The translations under genes were made by a program, and so were the position numbers. The notes under the pieces are model-generated. The model was not told the DNA's origin and ran no database searches. It was given only the letters and a program-made list of their open reading frames with translations. A stretch of DNA of 64,000 nt, from positions 20,745,945-20,809,944 of the forward strand of contig CP141132.1 of NCBI GenBank assembly GCA_035236585.1, in the 5' to 3' direction. Origin of the DNA: Warburgia ugandensis (lineage: Eukaryota > Streptophyta > Magnoliopsida > Canellales > Canellaceae). This document shows positions 48,560-61,783 of the stretch, in pieces. Position 1 is the stretch's first letter. The number at the start of each line of letters is the position of its first letter.

Positions 48560-49565
48560 TCCTTTTGTACTCTTTGCCTACACATTTGATTCATAAGTAA
48601 TTAAATGCAATTAGATGTAATAATATAGGGAAAGTGTGGGGTATGGTGGCCCACACTTGATCTTCATCAGAAACCCCACTGTAAGCTTCTCTCACTATCT
48701 TTTATTTTCTTAATGTAGCTATATTCAGCGTAAATTCATTTTGGTTGGTAGTATAATTCATATAGTTTTAGGTAATTCATTATAATTGTTGCATTTTATT
48801 GGGGGTTTTGCATTAGATACTGCATATTTAACAAAATTTACTTTGTTGGATACCATATATGTATGCAATAGTTTACCTGTCCTTATATTGCATTGCATGT
48901 TTACTACTTTATGGTGGATGGAACACATTGTTAGTAAGGGCCCCATAGGAACCCTCATAAGATAAGGAGTGGATTTCATTCCTAGATCCTTGGCCCACCT
49001 AGGTAATCAAATCAATTCTTTGTATATTCGCAATCCTAGCCATTAAAAGCTTAATTTAAAATCAAGAAGTAAGAGACTTAGGGTTTAGAGCTTGTAGGAC
49101 CATTTTTGAAAGAGGAGATCTATTACCACTCCAATGGCTTTTTAGCATTGTGGTTATAGTGGGTATCCAAAATCCAAGTGATTTTCCATGCCTTTTATTG
49201 ACTATGGTTTAGGTCTAAATACCTTCTTCCATGAGAATTGTGTTAACCACTTTAGAGCAAAACCTAACTGGTAAGCAGTATTCGAGCATGGATAAAAGGA
49301 GTAGTAGTAGTCTAGATCTAGGTTTAAATGCTACCACCTTGTAGATTAAAAAAGATTATCAAAATAGCTAGCTAGCATTAGGGATTGATTGATTGCACAT
49401 CATATAGAGTTAAGAGTGACATTTAAATTTAGGTTGCATCATTTATATAGGATTTCATTTTAATGCATGCAAGATTGTTGATCTGTAAACACAGAGTTAG
49501 TACCATTATATCCTGAGATTGAATGTGCTTATAGGCAAGGGATAAGAAATCAAGTTCCTAACTCC
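48560..49565 (+). mobile_element. leader of the main gypsy element
   Basis: The segment parallels the gypsy leaders at 28 and 31 kb (GTGGCCCACACTTGATCTTC, CCCCACTGTAAGCTTCTCTC, GGTAGTATAATTCATATAG). From about 48,930 to 49,360 it also resembles the interior of elements A and B (TTAGTAAGGGC, GGTCTAAATACCTTC, CCTAACTGGTAAGCAGTAT). No coding signal until the gag start at 49,566. No convincing primer-binding site was found. Confidence 0.5.
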
Positions 49566-50720
<1,155 letters not shown>

Positions 50721-51440
50721 AAGGATGTCCATTTATGAACCCTCTGCACAAAACTTTCACAAAGCTTTTGTTTCCCTATAGCCACCAGGTTTTGTGCTTC
50801 CACAACAACTGAAGAAACCATAAGTTCAGGACAATATGAAGTTGCTCCTTAAGAAATATGAGAACACTAATAAGGCCTTACACAATATCTAGAATGAAAG
50901 AAGATAGAGATCAATTGTATATTTCTAAGCTATTGCCAATTAGAAATGCAAATGAACCTATTGTCTACTACATTAAGTGATAGAGGAAGGGATAGTTTTC
51001 TAGTCAACCAATTCCAAACCTGAAAGGACAATTTGAAATAGGGTCAAGTTCGCATACACAAAAACCTCATGAGCAAGCAAGCAAAGTTTATTACTAGCAT
51101 TAGGAGTGGCTGCCAGGTTGATAATAAAGTAAGGCAAACTAAGGAAAACTTAGAGGAGAATGAACTACCTAAAACACAGGGTAAAGAGAAAAGATAGAAG
51201 TCTCCCACTCCATCTAAGCTTATAGTGGTTGCACCTTATGGGCCTAAACCGCATTCCCTCAATTGTTAAATAAGGTAAAGAAAGGAAGCAATTTCAATGA
51301 GATAATCGATGTGTTTAAACCTATGCACATAAGTATCCATTGCTTAATGGTATTAAAGTCATTCCTGCTTATGCCAAATTTCTTAAAGAGCCCTACACAC
51401 AAAAGGGCAAGCTTAGTGTGAAAAGGAAGCCTTCCTCACC

Positions 51441-52184
51441 GAGAAGGTGAGCTCTTTGATCCAACACGAAACCCCTCCTAAATTTATTGACCTAAGTTGT
51501 CCTACCATCTTTTTTGTTTTTGGGAATCATGTCATTGACAAGGAACTACTTGATTTAGGGGCTCCTATGGTAAACTTGTTTTCGTTCTCTATCTATGAGA
51601 AACTAGGGCTCGATAAACTTAAGCCAATCAATACCTCCATACAGTTTGTAGATAGATCAGTAAAGATTCCACATGGTATGGTTGAGGATGTTCTAATATA
51701 AGTGGACCCATTTTACTTTCCTATGGAATTCATTGTCCTAGATACCCAGCCTGTGTTAGGCCCTAGTAGTCAAGTCCCAGTCATTCTTGGACATCCATTT
51801 TTGGCAATGTCCAATGCTATCATCAATTGTAGAAATGGTGTGATGAAATTATCCTTTAGCAATATGAAAGTCAAGCTCAATGTTTTTAATGCCAATCATC
51901 AATATGTACACCTAGATGATTCTTGTGTAGTCAATTTAATTGAAGGTCTATTTCTAAAGGCCAATCCACTATCATCCATCATAGACTCACTTGAGGCCTG
52001 TCCAATATGCTTTAATTGTGATTTTGATATAGACCAATACATTGATGATGTAAACAATCTTTTAGATGCTACACTTATAATGGATACCTCTAAATGGGAA
52101 CCTCTAGTGGAACCTCTTCCTCCTTCAGATTCTATCCTAATACCATCAGTAGAAAAATTACCTACCTTGGTCCTTAAGCTATAA
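51441..52184 (+). pseudogene. gypsy aspartic protease region
   Basis: The frame reads FGNHVIDKELLDLGAPMVNL then LGLDKLKPINTSIQFVDRSV, KIPHGMVEDVLI, a stop at 51699, FYFPMEFIVLDTQPVLG, VPVILGHPFLAMSNAIINC and RNGVMKLSFSNMKVKLNVFN. This is the retropepsin that processes the gypsy polyprotein, with the flap and ILGxPFL motif. The catalytic D-[ST]-G is D-L-G here (51,552), which should abolish activity. The frame ends at 52184 before RT. Confidence 0.88.
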
Positions 52185-52249
52185 CCCCAAAATTTGAAAC
52201 ATTCTTACATAGGACCAGATGAATAATTGCCTATAATCATATTGTAGAG

Positions 52250-53128
52250 AACATAAGATAGCTTTAAGGTGGTCCATATATGATATTAAAGGGATTAGTC
52301 ATGCTGTGTGTATTCATAGGATTCACTAAGAAGAAAATACTAAGCCATTTGAGGAAACACAGAGGAGACTAAACCCTAATATGAAAGAGATAGTGAGACA
52401 CAAAGTCCTTAGACTCTTTAGATGTTGGTGTCATCCCTATATATTACAACACTTAGGTAAGCTTATTTTACCCCAAGAAGTCTAGAGTCATGGTAATCCA
52501 AAATGAGGATAGCGAGTTAGTCCCCACTCACATCACCACCGGGTGGAGAGTTTGTATAGATTACTGAAAAGTGGACTCAGTCATGAGGAAAGATCACTTT
52601 CCTCTTCCATTTATAGACCAAATGCTTGAACAGTTAGTTGATCATAGTTATTACTACTTTCTTGATAGATACTCTGGCTATAACCAAATCCTTATAGTAC
52701 TCGAGGACCAGGAGAAGATTACCTTCACTTGCCCCTTTTGGGACCTTCGTATATCATCATATGCCTTTTGGACTTTGTAATGCTCAAGCTACTTTTATAG
52801 GTGTATGTTGAACATATTTTTTGATATGGTGGAGAGGTTTTTAGAAGTATTTATGAATGATTTTTTAGTGTTTGGTTATTCAATTGTTGAATGCTTGCAC
52901 CATTTAAAATTTGTCCTTGCTAGATGTCACGAAAAGAATTTAGTGTTAAATTGAAAAAAATGTCATTTCACGGTTTAGAATGAATTTGTTTTAGGCCACA
53001 TGATATCACATAATGGCATAGAAATAGTCAAATCCATAGTGGATTTAATCTCTAACCTTCCTTCTCCAAGGATGGTGAAGGAAATTTGATCATTTTTAGG
53101 CCATGTTGGTTTCTATAGACGATTCATC
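52250..53128 (+). pseudogene. gypsy reverse transcriptase region
   Basis: Recognisable pieces in shifting frames are RKDHFPLPFIDQMLEQLVDH, YFLDRYSGYNQILIVLEDQE, HMPFGLCNAQATF, VEVFMND-type sequence at 52,850 and SFLGHVGFYRRFIMDSSKI. The polymerase box FMDD is FMND (Asp to Asn), so the copy is dead even apart from stops. It continues directly into RNase H. Confidence 0.88.
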
Positions 53129-53660
53129 ATGGACTCTAGTAAAATTGATCGGCCTCTATATAACTTACATACGAAGGAGGTAACTTTTGATTTTAATGAT
53201 CATTGTATGAAAGCACTTGAGCCCTTAAAGGATGAACCCACTTCTGCACCAATAATTCAACCACCAGATTGGAGTGCATCATTTGAAAAAATATGTGATG
53301 GATTAGACTATGCAATTGGGGTTGTTATGGGGCAATGTATTAACAAACTCCCCCATGTGATATACTATGCTAGATGCTAACTCAATTATTCTACTACAGA
53401 AAAAGGGTTGTTGATAGTAGTCTTTGCCTTGAATAAATTTATATCTTATATGTTAGGATTTAAGGTTAGTGTCTATTTGGATCATGCAGCATTAAAATAC
53501 CTTCTTTTGAAAAATGATGCAAAACATAGGCTAATTCAATGGATCTTATTGCTACATGAGTTTGATTTAGAAATTCAGCATAAGAAAGGTTTCAAAAATA
53601 TTGTAACAGACTACTTATCTAGATTACTTGTGGAGTCTACTAGTGAGAATGTGCTATAAT
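53129..53660 (+). pseudogene. gypsy RNase H region
   Basis: Two open frames read TSAPIIQPPDWSASFEKICD, GLDYAIGVVMGQCINKLPHV, IYYARC, a stop, then LNYSTTEKGLLIVVFALNKF, VYLDHAALKYLLLKNDAKHR and IVTDYLSRL. This is the RT-linked RNase H of gypsy elements. Polyprotein sequence continues to 53,746 and is then cut by the inserted element. Confidence 0.9.
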
Positions 53661-53741
53661 AGAAACTTTTCTAGATGAACAACTATTGCCCATTTTCTAG
53701 TTGCCTTGATATGGAGATATTGTTAATTATCTTGTCATAGG

Positions 53742-53746
53742 TCAAC
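53742..53746. repeat. target site duplication of element B, left
   Basis: TCAAC, repeated at 58763-58767. Confidence 0.8.
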
Positions 53747-54999
53747 TGTAATAACCCCAATTTTTATGAATATAATTGAATTATCAAAAATTAAAAGTTG
53801 AAATTCTAAAAGTGGAACTGAAACATCGAGTTCTATGAAAATTCATTTTTATAAAAATAAAATCAAGACTTAAAACTTGGATATTTATAATGTGCTTAAA
53901 AAACAAATCAAAATGACTGTAAGTACACCAAATTCTAAGTTCGGATGAAAAATCCTTATTTTTCTCCATTTTTATGAATAAAAGGGTAAAATAGTAATTT
54001 TACTTATAACCGAGACCTATGACATCAAAATTTGGAATGTACTCAGAAAACTAATTGAAATGACACTAAGTATACTCAATTTTGAGTTCATAGGAATAAA
54101 CCCTATTTTTTTTTCCATTTTTGGAATTAAAAGGGCAAATAAGTCTTTTCACAACTATGTGGGGCCCATAAGGTAGGCCAATGGTCTGGAAGACCACCAT
54201 CATGAGTCAAACCACTACTAGCTACTAGTGGAGAAGGAGGTGGTAGTGGGAATCTAATGCCAATTTAATAATAAAAAGAATTGAAACATGATAATTACAT
54301 GTAATAATAATAAAAATTCAAAAACACCTATAAATACAGCATAAAAATTCCCAATGTTTTTCATAATGTCTCTCACAAGGTCCCTTACAATGCCCTAAAA
54401 TCTCAGCTCCAGAATCCTCACCCATCTTCCCCATTTCCTCCTCTCTCTCTTTCTCTCTCATTCTCTATTGGCATGCCCCCAGATGCACTCGGGCAGACGA
54501 CCCTGTGTCTACATCAGGAGCATTCAGGGATGTGTCATCCCTGACGAACCAGGGTCTCTCCCCAAGGAACCCTAATCCAATGAGCCATGGATTTTCACCC
54601 ATTAAAATCAAATCTCCACCATTGGATCTGGTGGGATAGGGTTGATATAAAAAAGCCTTAAGTTTCCATGATGATCCACCTCCTGGATTGCCCAAAAACT
54701 CAAAACGAAGAACAACCTCTGGCAAAGTCACCGTCTTTAGCATATTTTTTACATTTTTTGGCATATCCCATTGTTAAACTCAAATCTTGGACCGTTGAAT
54801 ATGTTAAGAACATGGGGATCTATGTTTCCCCCATATTTTCCATCTTCGATTGCAACGACGATGGATAATTTATTTGATGTATGTATTTTTGGCATCTAGG
54901 GTTTTATTTCTCTGGTACACCACTTCTTTAGTGAAATTCCTTCATCAAACAGCATAGGTGGGCCACCCACTTCATTTCCCTTCCATTCTGGCACCTTCC

Positions 55000-55320
55000 T
55001 TGGGTTTTCTGGCCTCTAGGTGATCTCCCGGGCTGTAGATCCGTCAAGGACGACGGATCCGGCAACAAGGTTGAGATCCCCATCTTTGACAGCTCAGATG
55101 AAACTTCTAAGCCATTGGATGATTTCCTGGGGCCCATAAACCCCAAGAGATGAGATCTCAGCCCTTATGTTGAGAGATGGATGGTGATCCATGGCTGGGT
55201 GATCTGGCAGTCCAGATTGGACCGTCTCACCCATAGCCGGTCACCCCTCTCAGATCACCGATAAAAGATGGTAACAAGGGCGGGCTACTGGTCGTCCCTA
55301 CACCCGGTACGCCTAGATTA
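55000..55320. other. GC-richer block in element B
   Basis: This stretch is richer in G+C than the rest of the element (for example GGATCCGGCAACAAGG and CACCCGGTACGCC) and corresponds in position to the CpG-rich block at 37.0-37.4 kb near element A. It could be the family's promoter region. No coding evidence. Confidence 0.4.
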
Positions 55321-57544
55321 GATCTGAGTCATCCATTTGTTGAACTAAAACCTTGTTTCCTCAATTGAGAGCTCAATTGAAAGTTGTTATAGATTCCTTG
55401 TTACTTGGATAAGGTATTGAACTCAGAAAATTTATGTTTTGATGCATGAAAATTTTTGTCAATAAAGAAAAGTATTACTAATTCTTATGATCAGTGAAAT
55501 TTGGAATGATTAGACTTTATAGTTTTGATCCATTGATGATCTTATGATTCTGGAACATGGAATCAATGGTTAGAAGTGACTGATCTGTGTTTAATTAAAA
55601 GATTTAGCCTTAAAAGGAGAAAAATCATAAAAATGAGCGTGGATCTTCATGATCTGATTAATCAAGCATGATCAGATCTTTCAAAATACTTTATATGATC
55701 TAAATGTATAATTAAAATAATTAAATGACTGGATGTAATTTATTTTCCAGATCTTAAGATCTTGACCCTTAAAAGTAGTAAAATCCATAAAAGTGAATGG
55801 TAATCTCCTTGATCAGTTTGATCAAGGATGATTGGACATCATGGATGTATTTGGATGATGATATAAAATTAAGATAATATGGATTGATGGGCTTGATAAT
55901 GATAATTTGGGATAGATTAAGATCTATGCCCTTAAATTGGATAAAATGGCTTAAGATCTTCTTGATTAGTTGGATCAAGAAGGATTAGATAATTTGATGA
56001 GATGCATCAATGATCTAGTGATCAAATCGCATTAAGAAAATTTATTAGATCTAAAGAAAAATGAAAGATCAAGATCTAAACCTTAAATGGGAGGAAGAAT
56101 GAATAGAAATCAAATATAATTGTCGGATCATGATAAACAGTTAGGGCATGTTAAATTTTCATTTGAATTATTGAATGATATTGCACATGTCTTTTATTGC
56201 TTAGTAGATTTAATTGTTAGATTTATTAATTTATTCATGCTTTAATGCTTATGTTATGTAAATGAAAAATAGAGTTCAAGGACATTTACATGGAATGAAT
56301 GACATGGACTTAATGATTGTAAGGGCTATAGTTAGTAGGACAATATAAGGATTATCAAATCCTTGGCCCAAACTAGGAGAATAATAAACCCCATGAATGA
56401 CATTTAAATGTTCATGGACTTAATTAAAATCAATTGGAAAGAGTACTTAGGGTTAAAATGCTCATAGGAACCTTATGAAAGGTTGAGCTAAGGTCACTCT
56501 AGTGAATGTTGAACATGGTGGTTAGAGGAGTTTTCTATTAGAGCCTCTCTTCCCCTACCTTCCGTTGACGTTTGTGAGGTTCCAACGCCTCCTTACATGA
56601 GGATTGAAGTAACTACTTTGTGTTCAGCCATTCAACTAGTAAGCCTTAGTCAATTGAAAATAAGAGGAGCAATCTAGACTTAGAATAAAATAAGCTATCT
56701 TCAACCAGTAAAACATTAACTGGTTGAATAATAATAATAAGAGCATAAAAGGTTAGTAAATTATCTAATTCTAATAAAAAATGTAAGTAAGATAAGGATG
56801 ATTAAACAAGATCCATAGGATCTTGAATGATCAAGAACAATAAGAATCCTAATGTTGTATTTTATTATGTATCCATGTATGTATGTTGTAGACAAATCTA
56901 GATCATTAGATTAGATAATCCAAACCCTTAATCAAATATGTTTCAAGGAAGAGAACCGGGATCAACCTCCTTGGGGATGATCAAATAACTGAACTTAGAT
57001 CAAAGAAGAACAAAATGATAGAAGATCTAGGCCCTTAATCTTTATCAACAAGTATAGATTGTTGATCAAAGGATCTATGAAAGATCAAGATCAATGAGAT
57101 GGACACAGAAAGACTTATAGATAGAATATACTTAGATTTGAAAGATTAGAAGATCATTCTAACCGTCAGATCTATTAATCAATAGGATAAATACTATTTG
57201 GGGAAGATAGATTATATGGATGATAGGAACACATGATAGATCTAGATCCTTTATATCAAAGGACAAGATTAGATAAGGAATATAGATAGGAGATTATCCA
57301 AAATTATACAAATAATAATAGTATATATGTATTTACAGATTACATACGTCAATCATGGAGGATCTAAAGGGATAGATCACTACATGAAGGTAGGTGGAAC
57401 TTTAAGAATACAATATCTATGGCCTGTGGAATTGTTGTTATACATAGACATTATAATGCTTAAGAATGATCATATGCTTAGTTACATTGGAATCATAATT
57501 CATGTACATGAGATAGAGATAACTATTGAAATTAGATAGAATAC

Positions 57545-57785
57545 ATAAAAAATACTTGGGTATCATTTATGATTGCCCCTAAACTTAGATAAGGACATAA
57601 TAATAATGGATATCATTTATATCAAATGAGTATCCTTACACTTAATAACATTTGGTATATGAATATCAAATTAAAGGAAATGGGGATCATTTACAATAAA
57701 TGATTAATCCCTAAACTTATATGAACATGGGTATCATTCATTGTAAATGAGGATCCCTAAATCTAGAAATGAAATTATATCCTTA
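57545..57785. repeat. degenerate tandem repeats specific to element B
   Basis: About four units carry GGGTATCATTTAT, a short AT-rich spacer and ATCCCTAAACTTA, spaced roughly 60 bases. Element A has no equivalent array at the matching point (about 39,560-39,600). Confidence 0.65.
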
Positions 57786-58521
57786 GTATGAGGATATTGA
57801 ATACGAGGATGATAATATAAACAGAAAGATCGTCTGGGATGTACAAGAAGTATTTTAGATACAAGCATGGAGGCTTGTGGTTTTGTTTTAAATAGGCATA
57901 AGCCTAGGGATGCTATACTAGGGAAGTTATGAGGGTTTGGCCACTCGCTTCTCGAAGTTTGATGATATTATGATACCTTGCCCAAAGAGAGGCTAAAAGT
58001 TGGGTGGAGCAATTATGGGAAGGCCTCATTGTGAAAGTCTTGTCTGCTCATATGGGCACTAACATAATATTTTCCATTGTGGTATCAGTGGTAAACAGGG
58101 TAGTTATTCGAGCGCGTCAGTACAGATGAGACTGCAGCATGGTAGTCCTTAAGTATTTTGCATTATGATGCATATCATAGTGAGATGCCAATACTGCCAT
58201 AATGAGGGAGTATTTTTCCAGCAAAAGTCTAGATGATATATCAACTCAGTATATCTGAGTATGATTATTGATGTTTGAGATATTGACTATTTTTCACGAT
58301 TTTTGACAGTATACATATATACATACAATATAGGGGTGAGTGGTTTGGAATTATCATAGTGGATGTTACATGATAAATTATATGATAAAATGATCATATA
58401 TGGTATGGTTCATGGAAATTGAATTATGTGATTCATATGGAATATGTTGATTATGAATACTATACTTTTGAATTATACAATTCCATATGTTCTTGAATCC
58501 GCTACCAAGCATAGCTTGCAT

Positions 58522-58555
58522 AGATATTGTAAATGTTTGAATGTTTACAATATCT
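58522..58555. repeat. stem-loop in element B
   Basis: AGATATTGTAAA (58522-58533) and its exact complement (58544-58555) enclose ten bases. It is the counterpart of the stem-loop at 40,422 in element A. Confidence 0.8.
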
Positions 58556-58762
58556 TAGATACAGAAAGAAAAGAATGGAAACATATGTTGTATACAAAAT
58601 TATGTATGTATATTTGAGTGAAATGTGACATTCGGGTTTCCTAAAAAGAATTTGAAAGAAATAAATTTTTGTTGCTTAAGTTTTCAAAATGTCTGCAAAA
58701 TTGGTTGACCACCATTTGGAAATAAATAACAAAAATTTATTTCAAAAACTTGGGTCACCACA

Positions 58763-58767
58763 TCAAC
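58763..58767. repeat. target site duplication of element B, right
   Basis: TCAAC, identical to 53742-53746. Confidence 0.8.
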
Positions 58768-60019
58768 TGCCCTAATCTTTGGTTAAAAAAAGATAGAAAA
58801 AGATTCATTGTCGAGTTTAAGTACTTTATATGTGACGATCTGTACTTGGATATGTACTGTCCTGATCAAGTACATTTGGAGATGCATACTTGATAATGAA
58901 TATCATAGAATCATTTTCTTTTTCCATGACCATACTTGCATAGGACATTTTAGTTCCAAAAAGATAGCTACAAAGATTTTGCTATGTGGTTTTTATTTGC
59001 CCACAATTTTGGGGATTCACATGCTTAGTGCATAACATGTACTAGATGTCAATAGTTAGGGAGCTTAGGAAAAAGAAATATGGTGCCTTTGATTCGCATT
59101 TTGATCATTGTGCCTTTTGACTTTTGGGGCATTGATTTTATGGGTCTGTTTCCTAACTCTATTATTTACCTATACATCCTTGTGGGAGTGGACTGCTTGT
59201 CCAAATGTGTGGAAGCCATACCTTGAAAGTCCAATGACCAAATGGTTGTGGTCAAGTTTAAAAAAAAATAATATTTGCATACATTGGTACTCATAGGGCC
59301 TTAATTAGTGATGGAAAAAAAACACTTTTGTAATAAAATGTTTGTGAATTTAGTGAAGAAATATGGTGTTACCCATAGGATAGCAATCCCTTATCATCCT
59401 CAAATGAGTGGACAGGCAGAAGTGTCAAATAGGGAGATAAAGCGAATTTTAGAAAGGGTGGTGAATCTAAATATGAAAGACTGGTCTTTGAGGCTTAGTG
59501 ACACTTTATGGGCATAACTATTGCATGTAAGACACCTATAGGCATGTCATCCTACCACCTAGTCTATGGAAAGGCCTACCGCTTTAATGTAAAACTTGAC
59601 CATAAAGCATATTGGCCATTAAAAAACTCAATTTAAACCTAAATACTATTGAAACTCACAAAAAACTCCAACTTAATGAGTTAGATGAGCTTAGGAAAGA
59701 TGCATATGAGTTAGCCAAGATATGCAAAGACCACATGAAGAGCAATCATGATAAATACATCCTGCGACAGTCCTTCACCCCAGGACATATGGTCCTCTCG
59801 TATAATTTTAGATTGTATCTATTCCTTAGAAAATTTCAACGGTGATGGACTAGACCCTACTTAGTACATATTGTTTACCCTCATGGGGCCATCGAGACAG
59901 AAAAAGAAGGAGATATTTCCAAAGTCAATGGATGAAGGTTGAAACTCTATCTAGAGTTGGTAAACACTAAAGTCGAAGAAACTTTACTCGTGGAACCAGT
60001 CTACCAGGATCCACCTTAA
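58768..60019 (+). pseudogene. gypsy integrase region
   Basis: Pieces in several frames are HDHTCIGHFSSKKIATKILL (zinc-binding HHCC region), DFWGIDFMGLFPNS (first catalytic Asp), ISDG-type sequence near 59,300 (second Asp), [20 protein letters not shown] then [20 protein letters not shown] (catalytic Glu), KLQLNELDELRKDAYELAKI and the C-terminal PRTYLVHI-like part. It inserted the cDNA into the genome when active. Stops and shifts are frequent. It is separated from RNase H by element B. Confidence 0.9.
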
Positions 60020-61783
60020 CATGTCCCGTGACACCTGCATCCACGGCATTCATCACTATAATCCATCAACTAACATTGTACATTTGGCTGAAGATGTTAA
60101 ACTTAGTGCTCATTGGGAGGCAACTCAAGGATTTTAGAGTCACATTTTTTCTACAGTACCCATTCCTCATATAGGTGTCCTGTGTTTCAAAGCATTGGGT
60201 ATAATATTTAGTTTAGGTTGGGGGGAGGGGTAGAAATGCATGAGATTTTTTATATATTTGATTTTTTTTTAATGAGTTTTTAAGGTTAAAGTTCCTTTAG
60301 TATGATGATAATTGGATTTTTTGAAGCTTAATATTTTCACTTCTTCAACTTCTTAAAAGAAATGTTTATGGTTAATTTTTATTTTATTCATGTCCTAAAG
60401 TGCTTTATGAAAGTTAAATCTCAGAAAACTCATACACACAATGTATAGTCTAGACTAATATACGGTTATGACTTAGAGACCCTAAGAAAAGGCAGTAGAG
60501 ACCTATATAGCCAATGAGTGTTAGAGACTATCATCTTTTGAGGGTTATATGTAATTCCATAATTTCTTCAGTGATCATCAATTTTGAAAGATTCTAGTAT
60601 CTTTGTTTTGGCCAAAATGGTAAGAACTAAAAGGAGTACTAAGTTTCTTTCCTAGATATTTATTGAATTAGATAGACTTCAGAACTTAGGAAATGATATA
60701 GTCCATCCTTGTTTTAGGTCAGAGATATAAAGCCTAACTAGTATATTATGCCACTAGTTAGACCCTTTGAGACTCTTGGCAAGACTTTTTTTTTGAAACC
60801 CCATTTACCTTGACTTAGAAACCTAGTTAAAATATCCATTACCTATCTTTCAAAAAATGAGCAGAAATGGTAGAAAACATTTGATTAAGATAAAAATAAA
60901 ATAAGTGAAAAATGTCAAAGTGCTTACTAAGAAAAATCCTTTCATAAGAAAAATAAAGAAATACAAAGAAAAGTTAGAAAAATAAAAATATCAAGAAAAA
61001 GAAAAATGATGAGGAAAGAAAAGTGGAAAAGATATGCACTTCAGTTGAAGATCTCTACTCAAATTTGAAACTTTGAATCCTTATACCCTTTCATTTAGAA
61101 CCTATCCTAAGCCTACATTTCATTGTATTTAAAGACATGTTGATCTTAAAGTAGAAACTAACTTTAATTAGGATATAAATAGCAAGGAATTACTATGAAC
61201 TACCCCTACTAGCCTGGCATGACATCTATTCTTAGGGATCACATTTCTTTGTCTTATTGGTGGTTAAAAGAACTTATGCGAACTATTAGTATCTTTGGAT
61301 TCGATAACATAGTGAGTGAATTTGTTTGACCCCTTTCTCTCAGAGCTTCATTTTTGAGTGTATACCAGTAAGAATTTGGCATCAAGACATTTTTCCAACA
61401 AAATAAAAGCATTCCTGTTTAGAAGTCTTAACTTATAGAGCCTGTATGTACAGTGCACTCTGAGATATAACTATAATAAAATGACTTTGATGTGTGGATA
61501 ACTTGTTGAATTTTTTATTCATCTTCTTAAAGATATTTAGAGAGTGCTAATAGATGATAATTATTTGAGATAAAATAAAGGACTTAGCCTCATGGAATTT
61601 TGTGGGTATATTCACTACAAACCCTCATGAGACCTAGCTTGCCCACTAAGGTAACCTGGGGGTTTGAGGGCATGTTGCATGTGCTAAATGCAATTGTGAG
61701 TACCTACAAAAATGACAACTAGTTTTGTTTTCATAAATTTTCATATGTTTTTCTCAGGACTAGCAAAAAGCTAGTTGGGGGTG
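60020..61783 (+). mobile_element. 3' untranslated region and polypurine tract of the gypsy element
   Basis: GGGAGGCAACTCAAGG (near 60,116) is a landmark found after integrase in plant Athila/Tat-like elements. The remaining 1.6 kb is AT-rich and non-coding. It ends AGCTAGTTGGGGGTG (61,769-61,783), a polypurine tract directly before TGATAAG, where plus-strand synthesis primes. Confidence 0.7.

Larger units (their letters stand above)
53747..58762. mobile_element. 5,016-bp TG...CA element with 5-bp target duplication (element B)
   Basis: The element begins TGTAATAACCCC and ends GGGTCACCACA. It is flanked by TCAAC at 53742-53746 and 58763-58767. Removing it brings the RNase H and integrase halves of the host gypsy element back into one colinear polyprotein, which proves the borders. 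TG...CA ends plus a 5-bp duplication are diagnostic of LTR-retrotransposon integration. I see no gag, pol, primer-binding site or pair of terminal repeats, so it is either an unusually long solo LTR or a non-autonomous element. It shares over 3 kb of collinear similarity with element A at 37.4-40.9 kb. Orientation is taken as plus by analogy with A. Confidence 0.82.

Noticed and set aside
54214..54233. Palindrome-like CCACTACTAGCTACTAGTGG as a transposon end or binding site
   Set aside because: It is imperfect, isolated, and not present at the matching place in element A.
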